The notes under the pieces: generated by a model
What the model was told of the DNA's origin: nothing
The model's input: the letters and a program-made list of their open reading frames with translations, nothing else
The model's database searches: none
Program-made: the position numbers and the translations under genes
Assembly: GCF_002836945.1 (NCBI RefSeq)
Contig: NZ_NIJM01000030.1
Coordinates: 1-49,022, forward strand
Direction of reading: 5' to 3'
DNA length: 49,022 nucleotides
DNA from: Shewanella chilikensis
Lineage (GTDB): Bacteria > Pseudomonadota > Gammaproteobacteria > Enterobacterales > Shewanellaceae
Part shown: positions 35,264 to 44,296 of the stretch, one piece after another
Position numbering within the stretch: position 1 is the stretch's first letter
How the letters are laid out: the number at the start of each line of letters is the position of its first letter

Positions 35264-37668
35264 AAGCGGACCCTGAGAAGTCTGAGGCTGTTGCTGACAA
35301 CGATCAGCGAACTGGCCGACATGCCGATGGCGGCGATATATGGTGCAACATGACCAGTTACGGCCAGAGGCAGTATAAGAAGGTTATATCCCAAAGCCCA
35401 GGCAAGATTTTGGCGAATGATACGATTGGCTTTGCGAGCAACCGCTATGGCTTGGGTAAAACGCCATAGATGGTCGCCAAGCAGAATCAGATCGGCACTG
35501 TTTTTCGCCAGCGCCGTGCCACTGCCCATGGCGATAGAGAGATCGGCGCCGGCAAGCACAGGGGCATCATTGATGCCATCGCCGAACATGGCCACCTTAT
35601 GTTGTTGTTGCAAACGGCGTACATAGTCGAGTTTGGCTGCCGGGCTCATGTCTGCGTGCACTTCAGCTATGCCCACTTGCCGAGCAAGGGACTCGACATG
35701 GGGCCGGGTATCACCACTGGCAATCGCCAGACGGATATTGTTTGCCTTGAGCGCATCCACAGTATCTTTGGCGTCTTCTCTGAGCCTATCTTGCAAAATA
35801 AAACTGGCCACCAAGCCTTGCTCATCGGCGAGGAACACCTGTTGCTGCTCGCTCGGGGCAAGCTCGATTCCGACAAACTCGGCGTTGCCTATCTTAAAAT
35901 CACGGCCATTGATCTTACCACTAATGCCGCGAGCCACCTGATGATGCACGTCTTCCGCTGCAAGTGCGCCGCCATAAGGGCTAAAAGCCAGGGCTATTGG
36001 ATGCAATGAACCTGCTTCGAGCGCTGCCGCCAATTGTTGTACCTGCAACTCGCTATACTCAGCCTCACGGCCTTTGGTGATGCTGGTCTCCAACAAGGTC
36101 AGATTGCCACAGGTCAGGGTGCCTGTCTTGTCAAAGACGACAGCATCAATTTGCGGCAACTTTTCAAACACTCCCGCTTTACGGGTAATCACCCCCAGGC
36201 GAGTAAACAGCGCAGTGGCGCAGGTCACTGCCGTCGGGGTTGCCAAGGCCAGCGCGCATGGGCAGGTAGCTACCAATACAGACAGGGTGACCCAGAAAGC
36301 ATCTTCGGGGGAGAACTGGTGCCACACCAGATAAGTGATAGCCGCTATGCTGAGTATGGTGCCGGTGAAATAACGCGACAGCTTATCGGCCGTCATAGCG
36401 ACAGCGGGTTTGTTATTGGAGGCCAGCTCCTGCAAGCGGATGATTTCTGCCACCAGTTGATCCTGGCCTATGGCGTTCACCCGTACTTTCAGTGGTTGAT
36501 CCTGGTTGATGGTACCGGCATAAACCTGGTCTCCAGGCTGTTTGCTCTGCGGCATCTGCTCGCCGGTAAGCATGGCCTCGTTGACCGCAGAATGGCCGTG
36601 CTCAACCGAGCCGTCGGCGGGGATCACTTCCCCCGGCCTTACCAGCACCAAGTCGTCTATTTGCAGGCGTTTGGCGGGGATCTCTTCGTTGCTGCCATCA
36701 TCCACAATACGTTGGGCGGTCAAGGGCACCAACTTATGCAGGTTACTCGAACTGACCGAGGCTTTCTGTCGTGCCGCCTGTTCAAAATAGCGCCCAAGCA
36801 ACAGGAAGAAGGTGAACATGGACACAGACTCGAAATAGACTTCGCCTGTGCCTTGTATTGTCGCAATACAGCTGGCGATATAAGCGCCGCAGATGGCGAT
36901 GGAGACAGACACATCCATATTGAGCCTGCCTGCGAGCAAGGCCCGCAGGGCACTGAAATAGAAAGGCTGCGCCGAATAGAACACCACAGGTGCGGCAAAC
37001 ATCATGCTCACCCAGCGGAAATAGTCGCGATATTCCACCTCAAGCCCGGTAAAGTAACCGGCGTACAGCGCCAGGGCGAACATCATCACCTGCATGGTAG
37101 CAAAGCCCGCCAAGCCAAGCCTCAGCAGAAACTTACGGCTGTTCTTTTTACTCTGAACTTCCTGATCATCTAACTGATACGGCGCCGCCTGATAACCGAT
37201 ACGGCCGATTTGATTAAGTATTTCAGACAGTTTGATGTCGGCTGGACGCCAACTTATCAAGGCCCTTTGAGTGGTGGAGTTAACCTGCACCGAATCTATG
37301 CCGGGCAACTGTTTGACTTTATGCTCGATGAGCCAGGCGCAGGCGGCACAGGTAATGCCGTCAATCGATAGCGAGACTGAGGTTTGATTGCCCTGATCGT
37401 GCACAAAATCCTGTTGCACTTCGGGAAGATCGTAGGCACTGAAGGTCTTGAGCTCGTCCGGCACCAGAGCGTTTTGCCTGCTGCCGGGTTCGGAGCGAAA
37501 TTTATAGTAATTGGTCAGTCCGGCATCCATGATGGCCTGAGCCACTGCCTGACAGCCAAGACAACACATGGGCTGAGCCTGACCATCAATCACTGTACTG
37601 AACTGCATACCCGTGGTCACGGGCTCCCCACAATGAAAACAGACTGTATGTGTCATGACAGCACTCAA
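35260..37668 (-). CDS. ccoI: Copper P1B-type ATPase CcoI/FixI
   Basis: This ATPase moves copper across the inner membrane for the cbb3 active site. The 802 residues comprise an N-terminal Cys-rich segment (CFHC at 10-13, CCLGC at 35-39), a heavy-metal-associated domain with CAAC (C107, C110), membrane helices with the CPC motif (C469-P-C471), the phosphorylation site DKTGT (D513) and the GDGINDAP hinge. These order and spacing features fit CcoI. It is translationally linked to ccoH and ccoS by 4-bp overlaps. Confidence 0.95.
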   Translation of the reverse strand: MSAVMTHTVCFHCGEPVTTGMQFSTVIDGQAQPMCCLGCQAVAQAIMDAGLTNYYKFRSEPGSRQNALVPDELKTFSAYDLPEVQQDFVHDQGNQTSVSLSIDGITCAACAWLIEHKVKQLPGIDSVQVNSTTQRALISWRPADIKLSEILNQIGRIGYQAAPYQLDDQEVQSKKNSRKFLLRLGLAGFATMQVMMFALALYAGYFTGLEVEYRDYFRWVSMMFAAPVVFYSAQPFYFSALRALLAGRLNMDVSVSIAICGAYIASCIATIQGTGEVYFESVSMFTFFLLLGRYFEQAARQKASVSSSNLHKLVPLTAQRIVDDGSNEEIPAKRLQIDDLVLVRPGEVIPADGSVEHGHSAVNEAMLTGEQMPQSKQPGDQVYAGTINQDQPLKVRVNAIGQDQLVAEIIRLQELASNNKPAVAMTADKLSRYFTGTILSIAAITYLVWHQFSPEDAFWVTLSVLVATCPCALALATPTAVTCATALFTRLGVITRKAGVFEKLPQIDAVVFDKTGTLTCGNLTLLETSITKGREAEYSELQVQQLAAALEAGSLHPIALAFSPYGGALAAEDVHHQVARGISGKINGRDFKIGNAEFVGIELAPSEQQQVFLADEQGLVASFILQDRLREDAKDTVDALKANNIRLAIASGDTRPHVESLARQVGIAEVHADMSPAAKLDYVRRLQQQHKVAMFGDGINDAPVLAGADLSIAMGSGTALAKNSADLILLGDHLWRFTQAIAVARKANRIIRQNLAWALGYNLLILPLAVTGHVAPYIAAIGMSASSLIVVSNSLRLLRVRL

Positions 37669-38144
37669 TTGAGCCAGTAGGTTTTATCCGCTTCTATCTG
37701 CAGTCTTTGCTGCAAACGCCATTTACGGTCAAATCCTTCGATTCGCACAACCCAGGCGCCATCAAGCGACTCACTGGGGATATAGCGATAGACCTTGGAG
37801 GCATCAGCCGTCAGCATTTGGGTAAAATCCTTTTCTGCCAGAGTAGGGTGGTAAAACTCCAGATTCATTGCCGCCAGATATTCCGGGCCGCCGTGTTGGG
37901 TTATCAGGAGTTCACCATTATGCCATTCAAGAGAAAACTGCATCCCCAGTTGACGGGCATATTGAATTTTGTGGATGTCCTGGTTAATTGCCTTGCCGTT
38001 TTTATAGTAGTCGTCGGCAACCAGGGAATCGGAGTTGGTGAGGGCAATACGCAAAGTGGCAAAACTGGCTATAACGGCGCACATGGGCAAAACGATAAGA
38101 AACCAAGGCCAGAACTGCTTATACCAGGCTTGTGGAGCGCTCAT
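37665..38144 (-). CDS. ccoH: cbb3 oxidase assembly protein CcoH/FixH
   Basis: The 159-residue protein has one N-terminal helix (FWPWFLIVLPMCAVIASFATL), followed by LVADDYYKNGKAINQD, a FixH/CcoH signature, and a periplasmic beta domain. CcoH is a late-stage cbb3 assembly or stability factor. It starts the ccoH-I-S unit, with a terminator (38198-38232) separating it from ccoP, and overlaps ccoI by 4 bp. Confidence 0.92.
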   Translation of the reverse strand: MSAPQAWYKQFWPWFLIVLPMCAVIASFATLRIALTNSDSLVADDYYKNGKAINQDIHKIQYARQLGMQFSLEWHNGELLITQHGGPEYLAAMNLEFYHPTLAEKDFTQMLTADASKVYRYIPSESLDGAWVVRIEGFDRKWRLQQRLQIEADKTYWLN

Positions 38145-38197
38145 ACTGTTTACCTACTATTCTATTTGGGCGGCTATTCTATCGCGAAAGCGGTTTT

Positions 38198-38232
38198 TTA
38201 AAAACAAAGGCCCCGAAATTATCGAGGCCTTT
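38198..38232 (-). terminator. ccoNOQP terminator
   Basis: On the minus strand AAAGGCCTCGA pairs with TTTCGGGGCCTTT-like bases (AAAGGCC core) and is followed by TTTGTTTTT. It separates the structural cco operon from ccoHIS. Readthrough could still supply the assembly genes. Confidence 0.8.
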
Positions 38233-38248
38233 GAAAAGTCAAGCGAAC

Positions 38249-39235
38249 TTACTTCTCTGCCTGATGTGACAAGCTGTATACGTAAGCGGCGATAACGTGA
38301 ACTTTCTCTTCACCGAGAACGTCTTTCCAAGGTGGCATAACGCCACTGCGGCCGTTCTTGATGGATTCCATTATCACGCCACGGCTGCCGCCGTAGAGCC
38401 AGACATTGTCGGTCAGGTTAGGGGCACCCATCAGCTTGTTGCCTTTGGCGTCCATACCGTGACAGGCAAAACAGCCCTTCATGAATGAACCCTGGCCTTT
38501 GGCAGCCAAAGCCGCGTCGTGTTCACGACCGGACAGGCTAATCACATATTCGGCCAAACCTTCAATCTCGCTGTCATCGATAGGCAGACCACCTTTAGGT
38601 GGCATCATACCGTGACGACCGTTCATTATGGTGGTCTTGATGGTTTCCAACTCGCCGCCGTACAACCAGTCACCGTCGGTCAGGTTGGGGAAGCCTTTGC
38701 CACCGCGACCAGCCGAGCCGTGACACTGGGCACAGTTCTGCAGGAACAGACGGCCACCTACTTTGAGAGCTTCTTCGTTCTTAACCAGCTCGGCCAATGG
38801 CGTTGCTTTATAGGCTTCAAAGATAGGGCCGTACTTCTCATCGGCAAGCTTCACTTCCTGATCGTACTGTACCCAACGGCCTTCTTCTGTTGCGTCGGCA
38901 ATCGCCTTGGCAGAGTCGGCCTTGATGCCTTGCTCTGTACCTATGCTCTGGTTGGAACTACTCCAGCCGAGCAGGCCTTTGTAGTTACCCAGGCCAGGGT
39001 AGAGTACCAGGTAGAGCAGACCAAAGACGATGGTGATATAAAAGAGATAGCTCCACCACTTAGGCAGTGGGTTGTTGATCTCCTGAATACCATCATAGCT
39101 GTGGTCCATCAGGTCGCCTTCTTTAATCTCCGGCGTGGTGTTTTTGGAGCAGAGCCGTAGCAGAATAAAACATCCTGCGATCACCAGTAAGCTGAGTACG
39201 GTGATCCAGATACTCCAGAAGTTACTCATTAACAT
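38249..39235 (-). CDS. ccoP: cbb3 oxidase di-heme subunit CcoP
   Basis: CcoP is a membrane-anchored diheme cytochrome c that passes electrons to CcoO. The 328 residues comprise two membrane helices (about 8-27 and 60-80), then two cytochrome c domains with CxxCH at C168-H172 (CAQCH) and C255-H259 (CFACH), each followed by a methionine-bearing loop (MMPPKGG; GVMPPWK). The ATG overlaps the ccoQ stop as TAATG. An ATG two codons later (MSNFW) is possible. AGGAG stands 10 bases before the first ATG. Confidence 0.95.
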   Translation of the reverse strand: MLMSNFWSIWITVLSLLVIAGCFILLRLCSKNTTPEIKEGDLMDHSYDGIQEINNPLPKWWSYLFYITIVFGLLYLVLYPGLGNYKGLLGWSSSNQSIGTEQGIKADSAKAIADATEEGRWVQYDQEVKLADEKYGPIFEAYKATPLAELVKNEEALKVGGRLFLQNCAQCHGSAGRGGKGFPNLTDGDWLYGGELETIKTTIMNGRHGMMPPKGGLPIDDSEIEGLAEYVISLSGREHDAALAAKGQGSFMKGCFACHGMDAKGNKLMGAPNLTDNVWLYGGSRGVIMESIKNGRSGVMPPWKDVLGEEKVHVIAAYVYSLSHQAEK

Positions 39236-39411
39236 TATTTGTGTTCTCCTGAGTCCTTCGCATTCTGGTGTTGTTCCTCATCGGAAAACACCAGATTAGC
39301 TGCTTCGTCGAATTGCTTTTGACGACGCGAGCTATATGCCCAAGCAAATATCCCGACAAAAACCAGGATCAAAACCAGCGTTATAATCCCTTGTATAGTG
39401 CCGTAGTCCAT
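39235..39411 (-). CDS. ccoQ: cbb3 oxidase small subunit CcoQ
   Basis: This is a 58-residue gene too short for most ORF filters. It reads MDYGTIQGIITLVLILVFVG, then IFAWAYSSRRQKQFDEAANL and an acidic end. The single helix followed by a W-A-Y-S and RR.QFDEAA motif is the typical CcoQ/FixQ pattern. CcoQ stabilises the complex in other bacteria. It lies between ccoO (10 bp gap) and ccoP (1 bp overlap), completing the canonical ccoNOQP order. Confidence 0.95.
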   Translation of the reverse strand: MDYGTIQGIITLVLILVFVGIFAWAYSSRRQKQFDEAANLVFSDEEQHQNAKDSGEHK

Positions 39412-39421
39412 ATTTGCCTCC

Positions 39422-40027
39422 TTATTTCAGTGCGTGTCCCAGCGACTGCAGATAAGCGATCAGCGCCTGCAGTTCTGTCTTGCCTTCAACGGCTTTTTGG
39501 GCGCCTTCGATATCTTTATCTTCGTATGGCACACCAAAACCACGCATCACTTCCATTTTCTTGGCTGTGTATTCACCTGTAAGGGTGTTTTCAGCAAGCC
39601 AAGGGAAGGCAGGCATGTTGGACTGAGGAACAACGGCACGGGGATCGATCAGGTGAACTTCATGCCATTTGTCACTGTAACGACCACCCACACGGGCCAA
39701 GTCGGGACCTGTACGCTTGGAACCCCACAGGAAGGGGTGATCCCAAACAGATTCACCGGCAACCGAATAGTGACCGTAACGTTCGGTTTCAGCGCGCAGC
39801 GGACGGATCATCTGACTGTGACAGTTGTTACATCCTTCACGGATATAGATATCACGGCCTTCCAGCTGCAGGGCTGTGTAAGGCTTGAGACCGGCTACCG
39901 GCTCAGTGGTATCTTTTTGGAAGATAAGCGGCGTGATCTGCACCAGGCCACCAATACTGATGGCTATCACAGTGAAGATACCCAGCAGACCGACGTTCTT
40001 CTCAACTATTTCATGATTGAATTTCAT
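39422..40027 (-). CDS. ccoO: cbb3 oxidase mono-heme subunit CcoO
   Basis: The 201-residue protein has an N-terminal helix ([18 protein letters not shown]) and one CxxCH heme site, C66-H70 ([13 protein letters not shown]). The CcoO motifs [26 protein letters not shown] and [11 protein letters not shown] follow, with a methionine ligand in the latter. CcoO transfers electrons from CcoP to the CcoN active site. It is 12 bp from ccoN, in the same operon. Confidence 0.97.
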   Translation of the reverse strand: MKFNHEIVEKNVGLLGIFTVIAISIGGLVQITPLIFQKDTTEPVAGLKPYTALQLEGRDIYIREGCNNCHSQMIRPLRAETERYGHYSVAGESVWDHPFLWGSKRTGPDLARVGGRYSDKWHEVHLIDPRAVVPQSNMPAFPWLAENTLTGEYTAKKMEVMRGFGVPYEDKDIEGAQKAVEGKTELQALIAYLQSLGHALK

Positions 40028-40039
40028 CGTTACTGCTCC

Positions 40040-41476
40040 TTATGCGGCTTTGGCTTCTGCGATGGCAGGCAGAGAGTCTTTAGGGGCATAAACAGTGCGC
40101 AGCACGTTGTAAGCCATGATCAGCATACCCGTTACGAAGAAACAACCACCCAGGAAGCGGACGAAGTAGAACGGATAAGAGGCTTCCAGACTTTCAACAA
40201 AGCTGTAAGTCAGGGTGCCGTCTGCGTTCACTGCGCGCCACATCAGACCTTGCATTACACCGGAGATCCACATGGCAACGATATAAAGTACGGTACCGAT
40301 AGTCGCCAGCCAGAAGTGCAGGTTCACCAGCTTGGTTGAGTACATGCGGCCATGACCAAACAACACAGGGATCAGGTGGTACAGAGAACCGATAGACACC
40401 ATGGCAACCCAGCCAAGTGCACCAGAGTGAACGTGACCAATGGTCCAGTCGGTGTAGTGAGACAGAGCATTTACTGTCTTGATGGCCATCATAGGACCTT
40501 CGAAGGTAGACATACCGTAGAAGGACAGAGATACCACCAGGAAGCGCAGAACCGGATCGGTACGCAGTTTATGCCAGGCACCGGACAGAGTCATGATACC
40601 GTTGATCATTCCGCCCCAAGAAGGTGCGAACAGGATCAATGACATCACCATACCCAGAGACTGAGTCCAGTCGGGCAGGGCGGTGTAATGCAGATGGTGA
40701 GGACCGGCCCAGATATACAGGGCGATCAGTGCCCAGAAGTGGACAATCGACAGACGATAAGAGTAAACGGGACGCCCGGCCTGTTTGGGAACGAAGTAAT
40801 ACATCATTCCGAGGAAACCGGCTGTCAGCAGGAAGCCTACCGCGTTATGACCGTACCACCATTGCACCATGGCATCGACGGCACCGCTATACAGTGAGTA
40901 AGACTTCCACAGGCTGACAGGAACAGCCATGGAGTTCACTATGTGCAGTACGGCTACTGTGATAATAAAGGCGCCAAAGAACCAGTTAGCCACATAGATG
41001 TGGGAAGTGGTTCGTTTGATAATGGTACCGAAGAACACGGTCGCATAAGCGATCCAGACCACGGCGATGGCGATATCAATAGGCCATTCCAGTTCGGCAT
41101 ATTCTTTACTGCTGGTAATACCCAGCGGCAGAGTGATTACGGCCGAGAGAATGATGGCTTGCCATCCCCAGAAAGTGAATGCAGCCAATTTGGGTGCAAA
41201 CAGACGGGTCTGACAGGTGCGTTGAACGACATAATAGGATGTGGCGAAAAGGGCTGATGTGCCGAACGCAAAGATCACAGCATTGGTATGTAACGGTCTT
41301 AAACGACTGAAAGTTAACCAAGGAGTCTCAAAGTTCAGCTGTGGCCAGATTAACTGAGCCGCGATAAGTACACCTAATGACATACCAATAATGCCCCACA
41401 AAACTGTGGTTAAGGCAAATTGGCGGACAACGGTGTAATTGTAATCAGCGCCTGTTGGCTGGGAATGGTTCATCAT
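40040..41476 (-). CDS. ccoN: cbb3 oxidase catalytic subunit CcoN
   Basis: CcoN is the heme-copper oxygen-reducing subunit, working at low oxygen. The 478-residue form starts [17 protein letters not shown] and has about 12 helices. Histidine-rich helices typical of cbb3 are visible: [54 protein letters not shown] and [12 protein letters not shown]. The in-frame 43 residues upstream are not conserved and lie in the leader, so the start is at 41476 with GGAAG upstream. Expression is probably controlled by EtrA through the boxes at 41640-41695. Confidence 0.97.
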   Translation of the reverse strand: MMNHSQPTGADYNYTVVRQFALTTVLWGIIGMSLGVLIAAQLIWPQLNFETPWLTFSRLRPLHTNAVIFAFGTSALFATSYYVVQRTCQTRLFAPKLAAFTFWGWQAIILSAVITLPLGITSSKEYAELEWPIDIAIAVVWIAYATVFFGTIIKRTTSHIYVANWFFGAFIITVAVLHIVNSMAVPVSLWKSYSLYSGAVDAMVQWWYGHNAVGFLLTAGFLGMMYYFVPKQAGRPVYSYRLSIVHFWALIALYIWAGPHHLHYTALPDWTQSLGMVMSLILFAPSWGGMINGIMTLSGAWHKLRTDPVLRFLVVSLSFYGMSTFEGPMMAIKTVNALSHYTDWTIGHVHSGALGWVAMVSIGSLYHLIPVLFGHGRMYSTKLVNLHFWLATIGTVLYIVAMWISGVMQGLMWRAVNADGTLTYSFVESLEASYPFYFVRFLGGCFFVTGMLIMAYNVLRTVYAPKDSLPAIAEAKAA

Positions 41477-41639
41477 ATTGCTTCCACTGCTTATTACTTT
41501 TACTTGTTGTTCAGTAAAGGACTGGCCTTTACCTGTTATAAAATGACTCGAGTGAAGGCGTCCCCTATGAGAGTCACACTCTTGTGTCAATGGCTTGACC
41601 TGCATATTTGGAATAAAACGTCAGGCGATGCAATGATAC

Positions 41640-41653
41640 TTGAGCTACATCAA
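41640..41653 (-). promoter_or_regulatory. Second FNR-like box in the ccoN promoter
   Basis: TTGAG-CTAC-ATCAA matches the consensus at nine of ten positions. Its centre is exactly 42 bp from the centre of the perfect box at 41682-41695. Seen from ccoN it falls at about the predicted transcription start, where binding would repress. Confidence 0.55.
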
Positions 41654-41655
41654 AA

Positions 41656-41661
41656 AAGATA
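41656..41661 (-). promoter_or_regulatory. Candidate ccoN -10 element
   Basis: TATCTT on the minus strand, placing the transcription start near 41648-41650 and the perfect FNR box at about -40, the class II activating position. The ccoN leader would be about 170 bases. Confidence 0.4.
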
Positions 41662-41681
41662 CCAATCTGCCAGACACATTG

Positions 41682-41695
41682 TTGATCCAGATCAA
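41682..41695 (-). promoter_or_regulatory. Perfect FNR/EtrA box upstream of ccoN
   Basis: TTGAT-CCAG-ATCAA is an exact match to the FNR consensus. It lies between ccoN (minus strand) and the lipoprotein gene at 41742 (plus strand), 54 bp from the latter's start, so it could act on either or both. Confidence 0.85.
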
Positions 41696-41741
41696 ACTTG
41701 ACCATAGAATGTTAACACCTTGCAGCATAAGGTGAAATTTT

Positions 41742-42203
41742 ATGCACAGTGCGACTCTTTCCAAGTTATTTTGCGCCGTTTTCAGCTTGTTTGCGCTTCT
41801 TGGGTGTGACCAGGCTAAAGTTCCCAACGTAACCCAATCTGTCAGCGATCCCAGTTTGTGTGATTTTTCCGTGTCTGCTTGTGTTAAGAAATTGGGCGAG
41901 CAGCAGATCTCTCTGATGTTAAACCCAGAATATGCCCCCAGCGAAAAGCCTATTCACTGGCAGCTTGGCTTTGATCGCCCGGTGTCCAATCTCAAACTTC
42001 GTGTAGAAGGCAGAGATATGTTTATGGGCGTCATTCCCATGACGCCATCTGCCACCGAAGGGGAAACATTTGAGGGCCAGCTGATTTTTGGCTCCTGCAG
42101 CAGTGGTTATATGGTATGGCGGGTGTTTGTCAGTTGGCAGCAAGGTACAGAACAGTACTCCACTTGGTTCGACTTTCTTGCTGACCGTCACAAGCAAGAG
42201 TAA
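41742..42203 (+). CDS. Putative lipoprotein beside the cbb3 operon
   Basis: The 153-residue protein has a lipoprotein signal peptide (LFCAVFSLFALLGC) and a periplasmic domain with further cysteines (LCDFSVSACVKK, FGSCSSGYMVWRVFVSW). I do not recognise a named family. Its position, divergent from ccoN across a perfect FNR box, suggests shared oxygen-dependent control and perhaps a role linked to cbb3 or copper handling, but that is inference only. Confidence 0.75.
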   Translation: MHSATLSKLFCAVFSLFALLGCDQAKVPNVTQSVSDPSLCDFSVSACVKKLGEQQISLMLNPEYAPSEKPIHWQLGFDRPVSNLKLRVEGRDMFMGVIPMTPSATEGETFEGQLIFGSCSSGYMVWRVFVSWQQGTEQYSTWFDFLADRHKQE

Positions 42204-42239
42204 TAAGAATCACCTTATTGACGCGCCATTGGCAATAAC

Positions 42240-43817
42240 TCAAGATCCCGCGTCATCACGCCAGCTGTTTTTGATTTTGATGAAAACATCTATGTTATCG
42301 ATAAACAGCTTTAAAAAGTCCGGATCAAAATGGTTGCCGCTGCAGGATTGCATCTCACTCAGCACCTCATCGAGCGGCCAGGCCGGCTTATAACATCTGG
42401 CATGGGATAGGGCATCGAACACATCGGCAATGGCAACGATTCTGGCAAAAGGGTGGATCTCTTCACCCGATAGGCCTCTGGGATAGCCACTACCATCGTA
42501 TTTCTCATGGTGTTGCAGGGCGATGGTGCCGGCGGCCTTTAAAATGGGCCGCTCAGAATTGGCCAGGATCTGATGGCCGATTATCGGGTGCTGGCGCATC
42601 ACATCCCACTCAATATTGTCCAGTTTTCCCGGTTTGAGCAGCACATTATCGGGAATGGCAATTTTTCCTATGTCATGCATAGGTGCAGCGCGCTTGAGCA
42701 AATCGGCTTCAGTCTCCGGCAAACCGGCAAGTAGTGCCAGTGCGTGGCAATATTCTGCCATACGTTTTACATGATTGGCCGCTTCCTTGGAGCGGCTTTC
42801 CACCACATCGCCAAGACGTAGAATCAGCTCCGACTGAGTATCTTCCACCTCCTGGTTAAGCAACAGGTTTTCAAACGCCACCCCGACGTTGATGGCAAAA
42901 ATATCGATAAGCTGTTTATCCAGATCGGTCAACTGGCTGACAGAATCCATATAAAGCAGGTTGACCCAGTTATTCTTGGCCGGAAAGTAGCCCACAAAGC
43001 AGTCATCACGATAGAGACAGCGCTGCTCTTTCAGAGCTTCTTCCATCAGTGAGCGGATCTCTGCAGGCAAGGGCTTTTCGTGGTGGTTGGTAAACTCGCC
43101 CGTGGCGGCAATGATTTGAATTTTTTTGTTTTCACCGGGCTCAGTCACTGCATCCATAGCGTTACAACCGAGTATGGTTGTGGTGTCTTTTAACTCCAAC
43201 AAGTTGGCGACCTGAGTCAGCAAGCCATCAGCAAACTTGTGCAGAGTGCGGAGTTCAAACAGACCGGAGGTGGCTTCCAATACTCGTTCCAAACCACGAC
43301 GATGACTAAGCTGCATCTGCCGCGCTTGCTCAATTTCGGTAATGTCCCTGAAAGAGCGCAGGGCAGAGTAAACACTGGTTGTCAGTTTGCGGGAGTCCAG
43401 TTCGGCCTTGGCTTTATAGTCATTGATATCATAGTTGACTACCACATCGTCTTCAGGTGCCTGTCCTGGTTGGCCGGTCCGCAAAATCAGCCTGATGGCT
43501 TTGTTGTTTTGCCTTTCACGGATCCAACGTACCAACTCAAGCCCGGCATGATCGCTTTCCATCACCACATCAATAAAGGCGACGGCGACATCCTCTTCGC
43601 CTTGCAGTATCTCTTTGGCTTGTTCGCCACTATAGGCGTTGATAAAGCTCAAACCTCGGCCATCCAGCTTAAAGCGGGAGAGGGCAAGTTTAGTCACTGT
43701 GTGCACATCAGGCTCATCATCCACCACAAGTATTTTCCAAGGGGGCAGATTATCTGTGGGGGCTGAAGCTGTCTTAGAGGCAAATAACGGGCCTTTCTTG
43801 GCCGTGTCAATCCGCAT
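42240..43817 (-). CDS. HD-GYP response regulator (REC-DUF3369-HD-GYP)
   Basis: This is a cytoplasmic response regulator with a cyclic-di-GMP phosphodiesterase-type output. The 525 residues comprise a receiver domain with ILVVDDEPDV and the phospho-acceptor D83 (AFIDVVMES), then the DUF3369 linker domain (GLERVLEATSGLFELRTLHKFADGLLTQV) and an HD-GYP domain with H381-D382 (HDIGKIAIPD) and GYP at 444-446 (YDGSGYPRGL). All hallmark residues are intact. I start at the ATG at 43817 because GGAG lies about 8 bases upstream; an ATG six codons earlier lacks one. No histidine kinase adjoins, so its partner is elsewhere. Confidence 0.92.
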   Translation of the reverse strand: MRIDTAKKGPLFASKTASAPTDNLPPWKILVVDDEPDVHTVTKLALSRFKLDGRGLSFINAYSGEQAKEILQGEEDVAVAFIDVVMESDHAGLELVRWIRERQNNKAIRLILRTGQPGQAPEDDVVVNYDINDYKAKAELDSRKLTTSVYSALRSFRDITEIEQARQMQLSHRRGLERVLEATSGLFELRTLHKFADGLLTQVANLLELKDTTTILGCNAMDAVTEPGENKKIQIIAATGEFTNHHEKPLPAEIRSLMEEALKEQRCLYRDDCFVGYFPAKNNWVNLLYMDSVSQLTDLDKQLIDIFAINVGVAFENLLLNQEVEDTQSELILRLGDVVESRSKEAANHVKRMAEYCHALALLAGLPETEADLLKRAAPMHDIGKIAIPDNVLLKPGKLDNIEWDVMRQHPIIGHQILANSERPILKAAGTIALQHHEKYDGSGYPRGLSGEEIHPFARIVAIADVFDALSHARCYKPAWPLDEVLSEMQSCSGNHFDPDFLKLFIDNIDVFIKIKNSWRDDAGS

Positions 43818-43958
43818 CGGTCTGACTCCAATCATTTGAATAGTTTTGATTTACCAATCAAAAGTGTAGTCCAAGCATCGAGAAGGGCTAGCAATAGTTC
43901 ACAAAATTAGCTGATGGTGGGATAGGGGGATTTTCAGTAGAGTCAGGATCCACTATAT

Positions 43959-43973
43959 TGAGAATTATTCTCA
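43959..43973 (+). promoter_or_regulatory. Perfect Fur-type inverted repeat
   Basis: TGAGAAT-T-ATTCTCA is a perfect 7-1-7 palindrome close to the Fur consensus (TGATAATnATTATCA), with a further TTATCA after it. It lies 17 bp before the first candidate ATG of the Cys-rich gene. Confidence 0.85.
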
Positions 43974-44041
43974 TTATCAGAGGTAAAAGAATGAAAGCCA
44001 ACAGCAGAACAATACCGTATAAAACTGATCAGGAGGTCTGC

Positions 44042-44230
44042 ATGGCGATACCCGTCGGCAAACTGGCTGAGTTGATCCACAAGGGTGAGTTATGTGCGGC
44101 GGATTTTCGTTGTCTCGACAGTCAATCCAAAAAGCAGGTTTGGCAATTGTGCCTTTGGTGCTGTAAGCAAAGAGTCCATTGCGATCGCCAGTGCAGTCAA
44201 TGTGAAACAGAGGTTAGTGCCGATAAATAA
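44042..44230 (+). CDS. Cys-rich small protein under Fur-box control
   Basis: The ATG at 44042 has a strong AGGAGG five bases upstream and gives 62 residues. A longer form from the ATG at 43991 (AGAGG upstream) adds 17 residues. The protein begins MAIPVGKLAELIHKGELCAADF and contains nine cysteines, most in the second half (LCLWCCKQRVHCDRQCSQCE), an arrangement suited to binding a metal or an iron-sulfur cluster. I do not recognise a family with confidence. A perfect Fur palindrome upstream means it is probably made in low iron. A 9-bp stem (44218-44241) encloses its stop codon. The recombinase gene follows 66 bp on. Confidence 0.75.
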   Translation: MAIPVGKLAELIHKGELCAADFRCLDSQSKKQVWQLCLWCCKQRVHCDRQCSQCETEVSADK

Positions 44231-44296
44231 CATTATCGGCATCAGTCAAAAAAGGGTAAAATCTATAATAATCATTGCTATAGAATAGGCTTTACC

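Noticed and set aside
36034..37173. 379-codon open frame antisense to ccoI
   Set aside because: Shadow of the copper ATPase gene; composition is typical of antisense frames and no domain is seen.
39434..40339. 301-codon open frame antisense to ccoO/ccoN
   Set aside because: Spans two well-identified genes on the other strand and has no ribosome binding site or domain.
44255..44285. Second Fur box before the recombinase
   Set aside because: Only about 11 of 19 consensus positions match; could be just an AT-rich promoter.
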